DNA of 64,000 nucleotides from Hyphomonadaceae bacterium UBA1849 (lineage in GTDB: Bacteria; Pseudomonadota; Alphaproteobacteria; Caulobacterales; Hyphomonadaceae), in contig DDIN01000008.1 of the NCBI GenBank assembly GCA_002338565.1, forward strand, positions 935,567-999,566. Direction: 5' to 3'. The notes beneath the pieces were generated by a model, which saw nothing but the letters and a program-made list of their open reading frames with translations, did not search any database and was not told where the DNA came from. Below, piece after piece: positions 42,362 to 51,626 of the stretch; the first letter of the stretch is position 1; the number at the start of each line of letters is the position of its first letter. The translations under genes were made by a program, and so were the position numbers.

Positions 42362-44014
42362 CTATTCAGCCGCCTGCCAGACAATCTCGCCGCCCACAAT
42401 AGTCATGACCGGTTCAGTCGCCAGAATCTCTTCGTCCTCAATCGTCATCAGATCCTGATTGAAGACAGAGAAGTCTGCCAGATTGCCGATTTCAATCGTG
42501 CCGAGCTCATCTTCCTGGAACGCAGCAAAAGCCGCATTCTGCGTGAAGATACGCAGCGCATCAAAACGGGAGAGCGCCTGCTCGCGGTGCCAGCCATCCG
42601 TGGCAAAGCCTTCAAGGTCCCGGCGAACCGTTGCGGCATAAAACTCAATAATCGGATCGCCCACTTCGACAGGCGCGTCAGAGCCACCCGCAATGACAAC
42701 GCCCTTATCCATCAGATCCTGCCAGGCATAGGCATCACCAAGGCGCGCCATGCCGAGGCGTGACGGCGCAAAGTGAAGGTCACCAATGGCGTGAGAGGGC
42801 TGCATGCTGGCGACCGTGCCAAGCTCTGCAAAGCGGAGCTGGTCTTCGTCCTGAACGATCTGGGCGTGTTCTACGCGCCAGCGATGCTCAGGCACCTCTT
42901 CACCGAACACGTCTTCCATCCAGATGAGGGCGCGGTGATTGGCGAGGTCGCCAATGGCATGGATTGCGAGCTGCACGTCGCTATCAACGGCGCGCTGGAA
43001 AAATTCGACCGTTTCGTCTTCCTCACGCAGGGCGAGGCCAACCGTATCGGGCGCGTCCGAATAAGGTTGGAATAACAGCGCACCACGGGAGCCGAGCGCG
43101 CCATCCATATAGATTTTCACCGCGCGCGTCGTCATGCGATCACCGGTTGGCGAGCGGTTCGCAGCCGCCTCGAACTGTTCCGGCACAACGGCGTTATAAG
43201 TGCGAAGTGGCACTGTACCGTCGATTGCGAGCTCGGTCAGGGCTTCCAGCTCCAGACCACCGACAGACATATTGTGCAGGCCTGTCCAGCCGCGAGAGGC
43301 GTAAACATCATATCCGGTGGAGACAAAGCGCGACATGTCTTCAATGGTCGGCGCAGCGAAGAGGCCCCAGACGAGGTCCATCGCGTTATCAATCAACATG
43401 CCGGACGGCTCGCCAGCGTCTGTATAGAGAATTTCGCCCCCTGCAGGCGCTTCGGTGGCCGGCGTGATATCCGCAGCATTCAGCGCAGCTGTATTAGCGA
43501 CAGCGGCATGACCATCCGCACGGGTGAGCACGACAGGAATGTCGGCGATCACCTCATCGATATCAGACGCCATAGGAAAACGACCTTCCGGCCAGTGGGT
43601 CTCAATCCATCCACGACCGTAAATTCGGTCTACGCCCGGGTTTGCTTCACGATAGGCTGTCAGCGCCGCCTGAAGCTCACCAACAGACCTGACCTGATCA
43701 AGGTTCAGCGTGAGCTCGCGCTCGCCGACACCTGACAGGTGCACGTGAGAGTCGGTAAAGCCCGGGAACATAACCGCATCATCTGGCAGGCGAACAATGT
43801 TGGCGCCGGTTGATGCCGAGGTGATCGCGCCGTCCATAGGGCCGGTGTAAACGATCAGGCCATCGCCCACAGCAACCGCCTCAACCGTCTCGCCAGCTTC
43901 CACGCCGGTATAGATGGTGCCGCCGGTATAGATCACGTCAGCGCGGATCGGCACTTCGCGATTACAGGCAGCCAGAAGGACCAGGCTGGTAGACAGAAGG
44001 ATGGCGCGGCGCAT
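42362..44014 (-). CDS. Lipoprotein amidohydrolase, YtcJ-like
   Basis: A 550-residue metal-dependent amidohydrolase (amidohydrolase_3). N-terminal lipobox (LVLLAAC, Cys17). Metal-binding segments: FPGFTDSHVHLSG near residue 85, IHAIGDLANHRAL near 345, EHAQIV near 385 and SDAPVEVGDP near 445. The first GGTIYTG strand is typical of the composite beta sandwich. Substrates in this family are N-acyl or hydantoin-like compounds; none can be named here. The stop lies 10 bases from that of the convergent upstream lipoprotein gene. Confidence 0.85.
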   Translation of the reverse strand: MRRAILLSTSLVLLAACNREVPIRADVIYTGGTIYTGVEAGETVEAVAVGDGLIVYTGPMDGAITSASTGANIVRLPDDAVMFPGFTDSHVHLSGVGERELTLNLDQVRSVGELQAALTAYREANPGVDRIYGRGWIETHWPEGRFPMASDIDEVIADIPVVLTRADGHAAVANTAALNAADITPATEAPAGGEILYTDAGEPSGMLIDNAMDLVWGLFAAPTIEDMSRFVSTGYDVYASRGWTGLHNMSVGGLELEALTELAIDGTVPLRTYNAVVPEQFEAAANRSPTGDRMTTRAVKIYMDGALGSRGALLFQPYSDAPDTVGLALREEDETVEFFQRAVDSDVQLAIHAIGDLANHRALIWMEDVFGEEVPEHRWRVEHAQIVQDEDQLRFAELGTVASMQPSHAIGDLHFAPSRLGMARLGDAYAWQDLMDKGVVIAGGSDAPVEVGDPIIEFYAATVRRDLEGFATDGWHREQALSRFDALRIFTQNAAFAAFQEDELGTIEIGNLADFSVFNQDLMTIEDEEILATEPVMTIVGGEIVWQAAE

Positions 44015-44054
44015 ATCAGACCCCTTTTACTGATGCTCAGGGACAGGATTGCGC

Positions 44055-44080
44055 ACAAAAAAAGCGCCCCGCAAGGCGCT
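44055..44080 (-). terminator. Terminator after rpmB
   Basis: On the minus strand a 6-bp GC stem (AGCGCC with GGCGCT, six-base loop) is followed by TTTTTTTGTG. It lies 29 bases past the rpmB stop. Confidence 0.75.
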
Positions 44081-44108
44081 CTTTCCAAATTAACGGGTCA
44101 AAGACCGG

Positions 44109-44402
44109 TTATGCAGCAGCTTCAGCCTGCTTTTTTTCGATATCAGACAGAATTTTCAAAGCTGGTTCGTTCAGCGCTGATTTTTTTGTCTTCTGCAGGT
44201 AGCCGTCGAGGCCGCCGTGCTTATCGACTGTACGCAGCGTAGATGCAGCGATACGCATTTTGAAATCGCGACCGAGAATGTCTGAGCGCAGTGTTACGCG
44301 CACCAGGTTCGGCAGGAACCGACGCTTGGTCTTGATTTGAGAGTGGCTAACCCGGTTACCAACCATTGGGGATTTGCCTGAAAGTTCACATTCGCGCGAC
44401 AT
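44109..44402 (-). CDS. rpmB: 50S ribosomal protein bL28
   Basis: A 97-residue large-subunit protein. The start MSRECELSGKSPMVGNRVSHS and the stretch KRRFLPNLVRVTLRSD are diagnostic. The cysteine pattern of zinc-binding L28 forms is absent. Short Lys/Ala-rich tail. It is divergent from a DUF3108 gene, the usual arrangement in this class. Confidence 0.95.
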   Translation of the reverse strand: MSRECELSGKSPMVGNRVSHSQIKTKRRFLPNLVRVTLRSDILGRDFKMRIAASTLRTVDKHGGLDGYLQKTKKSALNEPALKILSDIEKKQAEAAA

Positions 44403-44638
44403 GGCAGCGCCTCTTGATCATCGTGTAAGAAAACTGGAAGCGGGGCTTTACGCATTTAAGTTGGAAAGGTCAACACCGATTCGGCAACCAACTGCGAATC
44501 TCACGCGTTGGAGTGGGATATACGCCCCGAAATATGGAGATTTTGTGATAAGGCTGTTCATATTCGCGACGAGATGGTTGTGTTAGATCGGTTTGCTCGG
44601 GGTGGGCGTAGAGTTTTTTTGCGAAGGTAATTGCAAAC

Positions 44639-45541
44639 ATGAAAGCGAAACTTTTAGCGGGATTTGCGCTCGCAGCGTCAGCACTGGCTGTGCCTCCGGT
44701 CATCGGACAGGAAGACGCCGAGCTGGTTTCCTTCGGCCCTGATACAAACCCGATCCTGACGGATGTGCGCGATGGCAATCCGCGACGGTTTATCTATGAG
44801 CTTGAAGCCTCCGCCTATCTGCTCTTCATTCCGATCACGGCGCGCGCAAGCTTCGATGTGATGCTGAATGGCGACACATATAATATGACATCCCGCGTTC
44901 GCACGACGGGCGTGGCAGATATCTTCGTCGATTATGACATGCATCTGGCAGCGAGTGGCTATGTCAGAGACAATGGTCTCTACACCTACAACTACATCTC
45001 GCAGAACTATGACGGTAAAAAAGACCGCCGCGTTGAGATGACCTATCATCCGGACTCGTTCGATATGGTCGCGACACCTGCCTTTGGTGATCTCGGCTTC
45101 CCACCCGCAACCACAGAACAGGCTCTGGCGGCGCTCGACCCGATTACGGCGCTGATCAACGTGTCCTTCCAGCCGCGTGACCCGGAAGAGCCTTGTGGCG
45201 GACCGATCACGACGTTTGATGGCCGTCAGCTGACCGAGCTCAGCCTGGAATATATCCGCGAGACAAATATCCGCACGCACGCATGGCGCGGTCGCGGCAT
45301 TGAGTGTCACGTCACGCTGAACCGCATTGCCGGTTATAATGAGGGTGAGACGGGCTCTAACCTGTCTGGCATTGATGGTCCGATGAAGATATTCTTCGCC
45401 GAAGCGATTGAGGGCATGATGATCCCTGTCCGCATTGAAGTGGACTCTGAAGACATTGGCCGCATCACCCTTCAGACGCGCCGTCTTGAGCTGCAGGATG
45501 TTGAAGTCGAAGAGGCGAATGCTGGCCCGACTAACGGCTAA
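44639..45541 (+). CDS. Secreted DUF3108-family protein
   Basis: A 300-residue protein with a signal peptide (MKAKLLAGFALAASALAVPP, cleavage near VIGQE). The mature part has the DUF3108 beta-rich pattern: YELEASAYLLFIPITARASFDVML, VRTTGVADIFVDYDMHLAASG, GRQLTELSLE and VRIEVDSEDIGRITLQTRRLE. Two cysteines lie in EPCGG and IECHV. The function of the family is unknown; it is regularly found beside rpmB in alphaproteobacteria. Confidence 0.85.
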   Translation: MKAKLLAGFALAASALAVPPVIGQEDAELVSFGPDTNPILTDVRDGNPRRFIYELEASAYLLFIPITARASFDVMLNGDTYNMTSRVRTTGVADIFVDYDMHLAASGYVRDNGLYTYNYISQNYDGKKDRRVEMTYHPDSFDMVATPAFGDLGFPPATTEQALAALDPITALINVSFQPRDPEEPCGGPITTFDGRQLTELSLEYIRETNIRTHAWRGRGIECHVTLNRIAGYNEGETGSNLSGIDGPMKIFFAEAIEGMMIPVRIEVDSEDIGRITLQTRRLELQDVEVEEANAGPTNG

Positions 45542-45555
45542 TCGGCCATCTCAAT

Positions 45556-45586
45556 AAAAAAGCCGCCCCGGATCGGGCGGCTTTTT
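45556..45586. terminator. Bidirectional terminator (DUF3108 and SDR genes)
   Basis: An 8-bp GC-rich stem (45561-45568 with 45575-45582) is flanked by CTTTTT on the plus side and TTTTTT on the minus side. It lies between convergent genes. Confidence 0.85.
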
Positions 45587-45590
45587 CGTA

Positions 45591-46418
45591 TCAGCCAATG
45601 CGCGCGCCCTGCCCGCCATCAACGGACAGGCAGACGCCATTAATGAACCGGCTTTCATCAGATGCGAGGAATAGCGCAGCAAAAGCTGTGTCCCAGCCAT
45701 TGCCCATATGGCCCATAGGTACGCGCGCGGCCCGCTGAGCGCGTAGCTCATCTTCAGGCGTGCCGGTTCGCTTTGAAATGCCCGAAATCGCCATAGGCGT
45801 GTCCATCAGACCCGGCAGAATGGCATTACAGCGCACATTATGCTTCGCGACAGATAACGCCGTTGCGGTCGTCATACGGTTCATTGCCGCTTTAGACACC
45901 TCATAAGACAGCATTTGATGGCCTGCGAGCGAGGCAAGTGAGGATATATTGATGATCGAGCCGGTCTGGCGCTCTTTCATGAGCGGGATCACGGCTTTCG
46001 TTGTGAGGAATGCACCGCGCAGGTTCACATCCATGATCTTATCGAAAGCATCAGGGTCTAAATGCTCGACGGGCGCATCACCGCCACCTACCCCGACATT
46101 ATTGACCAGAATGTCTATTTGCCCCCAAGCGTCACGCGCTGTCGCCACCAAGCGGGCGACGTCTTCAGGCTTCTTGATGTCGGCCTGACAGGCAATGGCG
46201 CGCTGACCTTCATTCAGCACGGTATTCACCGTGTCCCGTGCCCGATCTTCATCACGGTCGACACACAGAACTTTCGCGCCCGCCATACCAAAAAGAAGCG
46301 CCATGGCTTTGCCATTGCCAATCGTAGACCCGGGGGTCTGGCCCGCCCCGCACACAATGGCGACCTTACCTTTCAGACGGTCTGTCACCGGCGCACGTCC
46401 ATGGTCGGGGCTGATCAT
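45591..46418 (-). CDS. SDR-family oxidoreductase
   Basis: A 275-residue short-chain dehydrogenase. The cofactor loop is atypical (CGAGQTPGSTIGNG instead of TGxxxGxG), seen in some SDR subfamilies; NNVG and Tyr-x-x-x-Lys (YEVSK) are present, as are VNLRGAF and INGVCLSVDGG. Asp in VDRDED suggests NAD use. The start ATG overlaps the stop of the upstream CMD-family gene by ATGA, so the two are coupled and may act in one degradation pathway. Confidence 0.85.
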   Translation of the reverse strand: MISPDHGRAPVTDRLKGKVAIVCGAGQTPGSTIGNGKAMALLFGMAGAKVLCVDRDEDRARDTVNTVLNEGQRAIACQADIKKPEDVARLVATARDAWGQIDILVNNVGVGGGDAPVEHLDPDAFDKIMDVNLRGAFLTTKAVIPLMKERQTGSIINISSLASLAGHQMLSYEVSKAAMNRMTTATALSVAKHNVRCNAILPGLMDTPMAISGISKRTGTPEDELRAQRAARVPMGHMGNGWDTAFAALFLASDESRFINGVCLSVDGGQGARIG

Positions 46419-46978
46419 TTGGTCAGATCCTTATCCAGTAAGAGATCCTTATCCAGCTGCACGCCGAACGTATTCAGCATCATGCAGACCTGCGTGTACT
46501 GGCCGACTGTAAAAACGAGATTCATCTTCTGGGTTTCAGTCAGAACGCCGAGCTTTGCCCATGTTGCTTCAGTAATGAAGGAATCTGATGTGAGCTCGTC
46601 CGTCGCTTTCAGAAGGGCTGCATCGAGCGCGCCCCAACCTGGCGCATCCGGCCCGGCTTTGATGCGCTCAACCTCGTCAGGCGTCAGGCCGCAATTCAGG
46701 CCAATGCGCTCATGCTGAGCCCATTCATAGCCCGCTTTCCAGTTAAATCCGGTCCGCAGGATGACCAGCTCACGCTCGCGCGGGGGTAAATCATTGTGAT
46801 CGGAGAGAATGTATCCGCCCCAGAGCCGGAAGCGTTTGAACCCTTTCGGCGCACGGGCAAGCGTTCTGAAAATATTGAAGACGGCGCCGGTATCAAACCG
46901 GTCTTTCAGGGTTTCGCGCGTTTCCGCGTCCATTTCCTCGTCACGCAGCGGCAAAATTCGCGGAGCCTTTAGGCGCAT
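46415..46978 (-). CDS. Carboxymuconolactone decarboxylase (CMD)-family protein
   Basis: A 187-residue all-helical CMD/AhpD-fold protein. Core pattern: LPPRERELVILRTGFNWKAGYEWAQHERIG and later LTETQKMNLVFTVGQYTQVCMMLNTFGV. The catalytic CxxC of AhpD is absent, as in the decarboxylase-like subgroup. GGGAGG precedes ATG 46978. The C-terminus contains a six-residue duplication (DKDLLLDKDL) caused by an 18-base tandem repeat. Substrate unknown. Confidence 0.85.
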   Translation of the reverse strand: MRLKAPRILPLRDEEMDAETRETLKDRFDTGAVFNIFRTLARAPKGFKRFRLWGGYILSDHNDLPPRERELVILRTGFNWKAGYEWAQHERIGLNCGLTPDEVERIKAGPDAPGWGALDAALLKATDELTSDSFITEATWAKLGVLTETQKMNLVFTVGQYTQVCMMLNTFGVQLDKDLLLDKDLTK

Positions 46979-47219
46979 CGTCGTCCTCCCTCAATTTTAT
47001 GTAGAAGTGAGGTTAGACTTGGAATTGCCAGCTGACCAGCGCGCAATCTCAACTTGGCGAGAGTTCACTACTCCCATATTGACTTATCAGATGCTTTCAT
47101 CGCTAAGGTTCGTAGCATGTCGCGGAACCGGCAGGGTTGTTTTCCGCCACGTTACCCCGCGACAAACGGGCCGCCAGCGCCTATATGGAAAGCTGTAAAA
47201 AATTCGAGGGAGAAACCAA

Positions 47220-48641
47220 ATGCAGGATTACCTGAAATTCTATATCAACGGCGAGTGGGTCGACCCTGTTGAACCGCGCGCGATTGAGGTCGAAAATCCG
47301 GCCACCGAAGAGCCGTTTGCACGCATCTCTCTCGGCTCTAAAGCCGACGTAGATAAAGCTGTTGCTGCTGCAAAAGCTGCATTTGAAACCTTCTCCCAGA
47401 CATCTGTGGAATACCGCGCTGACCTGCTCGACAAGATCTCAGCTGGCTACAAGGCCCGCATGGCTGAAATCGGTCAGGCGATTGAGAACGAAATGGGCGC
47501 GCCAACATGGCTGGCTCAGGCTGTCCAGGCGCCCACAGGTCTCGGCCACTTCGCAACGGCTGCCAAAGTTCTCCGCTCTTACGAGTTCGAAGAAATGAAA
47601 GGCACGACGATGGTTCGCAAGGAGCCTATCGGCGTTTGCGGTTTCATCACGCCGTGGAACTGGCCTGCTAACCAGATTGCCTGCAAAGTCGCGCCAGCGA
47701 TCGCGACCGGCTGTACAATGGTTCTGAAGCCTTCCGAGATCGCGCCAATCGATGCGATGATCCTCGCAGAGGTTATGCATGAGGCAGGCGTTCCTGCGGG
47801 CGTGTTCAACGTTGTAAACGGTGACGGCCCTGGCGTTGGTCAGGCTATGTCCTCTCACCCTGACGTCGACATGATGTCTTTCACCGGTTCAACACGCGCT
47901 GGCGTGCTCGTATCTCAGGCGGCGGCGCCAACTGTGAAACGTGTTGCGCTTGAGCTTGGTGGTAAGTCTCCGAACATCATCCTGCCTGATGCTGATCTGG
48001 AATCAGCTGTCAAAGGCGGCGTGATCGGCATGATGAATAACACAGGACAATCCTGCAACGCGCCATCGCGTATGCTCGTCCATAAAGACCAGCATGATAA
48101 GGCTGCTGAAATCGCAAAAGTTGTCGCTGAGTCGATTCAGGTCGGCACAGGCGAGAAAAAGTCTCTCGGCCCGATTTCCAATGCGAACCAGTACAACAAG
48201 GTTCAGGATCTCATCCAGAAGGGTATCGACGAAGGCGCGACACTTGTGGCTGGCGGCGTCGGTCGTCCGGAAGGACTCAACCGCGGCTATTATGTGCGTC
48301 CGACTGTGTTTGCGAATGTCTCCAATGACATGACCATCGCTCAGGAAGAGATTTTCGGACCTGTTCTCACAATCATTCCTTATTCTGACGAAGACGAAGC
48401 CGTCCGCATTGCGAATGACACAGTTTACGGCCTGTCCGGCTATGTAAGCGCGGGCAGCGTTGAGAAAGCCACTGAAGTGGCCAAAAAGCTTCGCACCGGC
48501 ATGGTTCACCTCAACGGGGCCGGCCCTGACCTTATGGCGCCATTTGGCGGCTATAAGCAGTCCGGTATTGGCCGCGAATGGGGCCCTGTCGCGTTCGAGG
48601 AGTTCCTCGAGCTGAAAGCTATGATGGGCGCTGGCGCTTAA
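47220..48641 (+). CDS. Aldehyde dehydrogenase family protein
   Basis: A 473-residue NAD(P)-dependent aldehyde dehydrogenase. Key sites: ITPWNWPANQIACK and KPSEIAP (cofactor), FTGSTRAG, the general-base ELGGKSPN, and the nucleophile Cys in NTGQSCNAPSRM; the EEIFGPVLTI motif follows. The active Cys is near residue 280. GAGGGAG lies before ATG 47220. Substrate not identifiable; a terminator follows, so it is monocistronic. Confidence 0.92.
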   Translation: MQDYLKFYINGEWVDPVEPRAIEVENPATEEPFARISLGSKADVDKAVAAAKAAFETFSQTSVEYRADLLDKISAGYKARMAEIGQAIENEMGAPTWLAQAVQAPTGLGHFATAAKVLRSYEFEEMKGTTMVRKEPIGVCGFITPWNWPANQIACKVAPAIATGCTMVLKPSEIAPIDAMILAEVMHEAGVPAGVFNVVNGDGPGVGQAMSSHPDVDMMSFTGSTRAGVLVSQAAAPTVKRVALELGGKSPNIILPDADLESAVKGGVIGMMNNTGQSCNAPSRMLVHKDQHDKAAEIAKVVAESIQVGTGEKKSLGPISNANQYNKVQDLIQKGIDEGATLVAGGVGRPEGLNRGYYVRPTVFANVSNDMTIAQEEIFGPVLTIIPYSDEDEAVRIANDTVYGLSGYVSAGSVEKATEVAKKLRTGMVHLNGAGPDLMAPFGGYKQSGIGREWGPVAFEEFLELKAMMGAGA

Positions 48642-48666
48642 GCTTTTTCAAGCGATTACAAAGATC

Positions 48667-48696
48667 AGGCCGTACCTTCGGGTGCGGCCTGTTTTT
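48667..48696 (+). terminator. Terminator after the aldehyde dehydrogenase gene
   Basis: A 10-bp stem with one G-U pair (48667-48676 with 48681-48690, TTCG tetraloop) followed by GTTTTTT, 25 bases past the stop. Confidence 0.85.
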
Positions 48697-48793
48697 TATG
48701 CCTCACATTAAATTCACGCAGCTTTACTGCTTTCAGGCGTTTCAAAATCGGGCCTATGGCTTACATTAAGACTAAGAACGCAGGAGAGACCCA

Positions 48794-49309
48794 GTGAATC
48801 TGAAACTCACTCTTGCAGGTATTGCGGGCGCGCTCGCGCTTGGTGCCTGTGCCACAGAAACCGGTTATGTGCCGGCATCCGAAAGTCCGTACGGGTTTTC
48901 TGAATCCCGAATTGAGAGCAATCGCTTTCAGGTTACGTTTTCAGGCAATGCCCTGACCGACCTTGAGACGGTCGAGCGCTATCTGCTCTACCGTGCAGCT
49001 GAGCTCACAAATCAGAACGGCTATGATTATTTCATCATGGTGAACCGCCAGACGGATGAAGATTCATCCTACCGCGGGACTGGCTTCGACCAGCGCTTTG
49101 CAATGCAGTATTACCACCCGATGTGGGGCTGGCGGTATCGCAATGATCCGTTCTTCAACAATTTCGACATGCGCGAAGTCAACCGCTATCAGGCGATTTC
49201 CGAAATTGTCATGGGTAACGGCCCGAAACCGGGCGACGTGAACGCATATAATGCCGAGGACGTTCTGATGAACCTTGCCCCGCAGATTGTTCGAAATCCC
49301 GATCTCTAA
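48794..49309 (+). CDS. CC0125/CC1285-type lipoprotein
   Basis: A 171-residue lipoprotein: lipobox ALGAC with Cys near residue 19. The mature region has GFSESRIESNRFQVTFSGNALTD and LYRAAELTNQNGYDYFIMVN, the pattern of the CC0125/CC1285 group first noted in Caulobacter. A Trp/Tyr/Arg-rich stretch (YHPMWGWRYRNDPFFNNF) follows. Function unknown; probably held in the outer or inner membrane facing the periplasm. A terminator follows it. Confidence 0.78.
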   Translation: MNLKLTLAGIAGALALGACATETGYVPASESPYGFSESRIESNRFQVTFSGNALTDLETVERYLLYRAAELTNQNGYDYFIMVNRQTDEDSSYRGTGFDQRFAMQYYHPMWGWRYRNDPFFNNFDMREVNRYQAISEIVMGNGPKPGDVNAYNAEDVLMNLAPQIVRNPDL

Positions 49310-49336
49310 GCAGCGCGATTATCAAAGATACAAAAA

Positions 49337-49357
49337 AGCCGGGGCAAAACCCCGGCT
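49337..49357. terminator. Bidirectional terminator
   Basis: An 8-bp GC stem (49337-49344 with 49350-49357) with a CAAAA loop and T-runs on both strands. It serves the convergent lipoprotein and SDR genes. Confidence 0.85.
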
Positions 49358-49389
49358 TTTTCAATGGTCTGACATAGTGACAAAAACTG

Positions 49390-50169
49390 TTAGCGCATAC
49401 CCATGCGGATAGAACCGTCGAGGCGAACGTCTTCGCCGTTGAAGTAAGCGTTGCGGATCATCTCAAGCGCAAGCGATGCATACTCTTCCGGATTACCAAG
49501 ACGTGCAGGGTTAGGAACAGACGCAGCCAGAGCCTGTTTCACATTCTCCGGCGCACCGTTCATGAGCGGCGTGTTGAAGATACCTGGCAGAATGGTGTTC
49601 ACACGGATCAGCTCGCGGGAAAGGTCGCGCGCGATAGGAAGCGTCATGCCGACAACGCCGCCCTTGGACGCTGAATACGCTGCCTGACCCATCTGGCCGT
49701 CCTCAGCCGCAACAGACGCTGTATTCACAATTGCGCCGCGCTCACCATTGATCGGATCAAGCGTCATCATGCCAGCTGCAGATTTTGCAAGGCAGCGGAA
49801 TGTGCCGACAAGGTTGATCTGGATAATGAGGTCAAACGCTTTCAGTGGAAAGTGCTTGATCTCGCCGGTCTGCTTGTCACGGGACGCGGTTTTGAACGCA
49901 TTGCCCGTACCCGCGCAGTTCACAAGGATACGCTCCTGACCGATTTCGCTGCGCACTTTGGCAAAGCCAGCGTCGACATCTTCTTCTGATGTCACATTCA
50001 CTTTTGCAAACGAGCCGCCAAGCTCTTTCGCCAGTGCTTCGCCGCGTTCTTCGTTGAGGTCGAAAATACCGACTTTAACGCCCTGAGCCGCCAGTGCGCG
50101 TGCTGTTGCTTCACCGAGACCAGACGCGCCGCCTGTTACAACCGCTGAAATACCTGATTTGAGTTCCAT
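49390..50169 (-). CDS. SDR of the 3-hydroxyacyl-CoA dehydrogenase type II (HSD10) kind
   Basis: A 259-residue dehydrogenase. ATG 50169 follows GGAAGAG and fits family starts. Cofactor loop TGGASGLG, Asp in IFDLNEE (NAD), NCAG, active Ser in NTASVAA and YSASK. The insert GNAFKTASRDKQTGEIKHFPL between strands 4 and 5 and the closing LDGSIRMGMR are typical of HSD10-like enzymes, which oxidise 3-hydroxy-2-methylacyl-CoA or related beta-oxidation intermediates. Substrate assignment remains inference. Confidence 0.88.
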   Translation of the reverse strand: MELKSGISAVVTGGASGLGEATARALAAQGVKVGIFDLNEERGEALAKELGGSFAKVNVTSEEDVDAGFAKVRSEIGQERILVNCAGTGNAFKTASRDKQTGEIKHFPLKAFDLIIQINLVGTFRCLAKSAAGMMTLDPINGERGAIVNTASVAAEDGQMGQAAYSASKGGVVGMTLPIARDLSRELIRVNTILPGIFNTPLMNGAPENVKQALAASVPNPARLGNPEEYASLALEMIRNAYFNGEDVRLDGSIRMGMR

Positions 50170-50222
50170 GATCGCTCTTCCCATATAAGATTTTGAACGG
50201 AGACTGGACGAAAGAATTAGCT

Positions 50223-50657
50223 ATGCCAATCACTGACGTAAGGTCACTTCTTGGAATTATTCGCGGAGAGAAGCCCGAAAACCTGCCTGTGGCTGTAGAG
50301 CAGACCCAACGCATCTCCAGAACGCGGCTTGTGCCGAAGCTTTTAAGGTTTGCGGGCAAAATTCCATTTGCAAATGATATCGCCGCCGCCTGGTTTTGTG
50401 CGCGCGATCCGCAAACTGATATGCATGTCAAAGCCGTATTGTTTGCCGCTGTCGCCTATTTTGTCATTCCTGCAGATCTCATTCCCGACTTCATTGCAGG
50501 TATCGGCTTTGGCGATGACGCGACGGTTATCGCAACGGCGTTCAGCGTGGTTGGCAGCAATGTAAAACCGGCGCACAGACGAGCTGCACGCCGGCTATTA
50601 AGATTGCCCGAACCGGAAACCGCTCAGTCGGAGGGTGAGGCCACCAACTCTCTGTAA
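50223..50657 (+). CDS. YkvA-family (DUF1232) membrane protein
   Basis: A 144-residue protein. The DUF1232 core lies near residues 70-110: AVLFAAVAYFVIPADLIPDF, with the conserved PxDLIPD turn, followed by GFGDDATVIATAF. One or two membrane segments. The start at 50223 is uncertain; a TTG at 50193 is in frame. The last 34 bases overlap the 3' end of the convergent DUF2189 gene. Confidence 0.83.
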   Translation: MPITDVRSLLGIIRGEKPENLPVAVEQTQRISRTRLVPKLLRFAGKIPFANDIAAAWFCARDPQTDMHVKAVLFAAVAYFVIPADLIPDFIAGIGFGDDATVIATAFSVVGSNVKPAHRRAARRLLRLPEPETAQSEGEATNSL

Positions 50658-51394
50658 GCGCGCCAGCTGGCAAGGCCGATCACCGGGAAGACGATAATCA
50701 GGCCCAGAAAGGCCGTGGCAATGCCAAGCGCTGTCAAAGCCGCAATGATAGCGGCCCATAAAAGCATTGGCGCAGGATTTTTCGCGACAGTGCGCACACT
50801 GGTGACGGTGGCAATGAAAACATCCGATTTCTGATCGAGTAGCATTGGCGCCGACACAACCACCAGGCTGAAGGCGATCACACCAATCAAAGCCCCGACC
50901 ACTGTACCCGTCATCGCCATGGCATGACCTTCAGGCGTCGCGACCATAAAGGTAAGAAACTCTGGCACAGTCTCATGAAGCGTGAAGGTGGACAGCGCAT
51001 AGATGAGCTGTGCCATGCGCGTCCAGAAAAAGTACACCACCAGCAGCGCAAGCCCGAGATAAGCCAGATTGCGCGCCGAAGCAGTTTTCACGAACAGCAT
51101 TTCGTTCAGGCTCGCCGTCTTTCCCTGCTCGAGCTGACGGCCGGCTTCATACAGGCCCATGGCGATCATCGGCGCGATAAAGATAAAGCCGCCGGCAAAT
51201 ACCATCAGCCAGCTTGCCTGACCGGAAAACAGAATACCGAGCGCGAAGATGGCACTAATCGCCGCGAGGCCAATTCCATAGACCAGTGCCGGGCCCATAA
51301 CTTTCTGGAAATCCGATAAGCCTCCTGCGAGCCAGCCAAGCGGTGCCGAAAATCTGATTTCATTCACATCAGGTAATTTATGCCCAGTGGCCAT
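50624..51394 (-). CDS. DUF2189-family multipass membrane protein
   Basis: A protein of about 256 residues with roughly six membrane helices. The N-terminal WLAGGLSDFQKVMGPALVYG is typical of DUF2189. The start is 51394 (GGAGG, 5 bases spacing) or 51406 (GGGGGAA nearby). Hydrophobic segments include ISAIFALGILFSG, LMVFAGGFIFIAPMIAMG, LAYLGLALLVVYFF, VVGALIGVIAFSLVVVS and ALTALGIATAFLGLII. No enzymatic or transport motif; function unknown. Confidence 0.83.
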   Translation of the reverse strand: MATGHKLPDVNEIRFSAPLGWLAGGLSDFQKVMGPALVYGIGLAAISAIFALGILFSGQASWLMVFAGGFIFIAPMIAMGLYEAGRQLEQGKTASLNEMLFVKTASARNLAYLGLALLVVYFFWTRMAQLIYALSTFTLHETVPEFLTFMVATPEGHAMAMTGTVVGALIGVIAFSLVVVSAPMLLDQKSDVFIATVTSVRTVAKNPAPMLLWAAIIAALTALGIATAFLGLIIVFPVIGLASWRAYRELVASPSD

Positions 51395-51626
51395 TTGAGC
51401 CTCCATGACTTCCCCCTTATTAGTCTTATTTGAATTAAGGATAATTCACTTACGGGGAATAATAAAGCCGCATTCAAACAACCACAGTTTGCCAGAAACG
51501 TTAGCAAAGACCGCCTGTCCGTTAATAAACTTCCTTGTAAATTTTATGCTTTCTGGCGCGCCGCTTGCATAATTGTCCACGGTTGATGGAAATTTTTTGT
51601 CAGATGGATGAGCAGTGGGGGCACAC

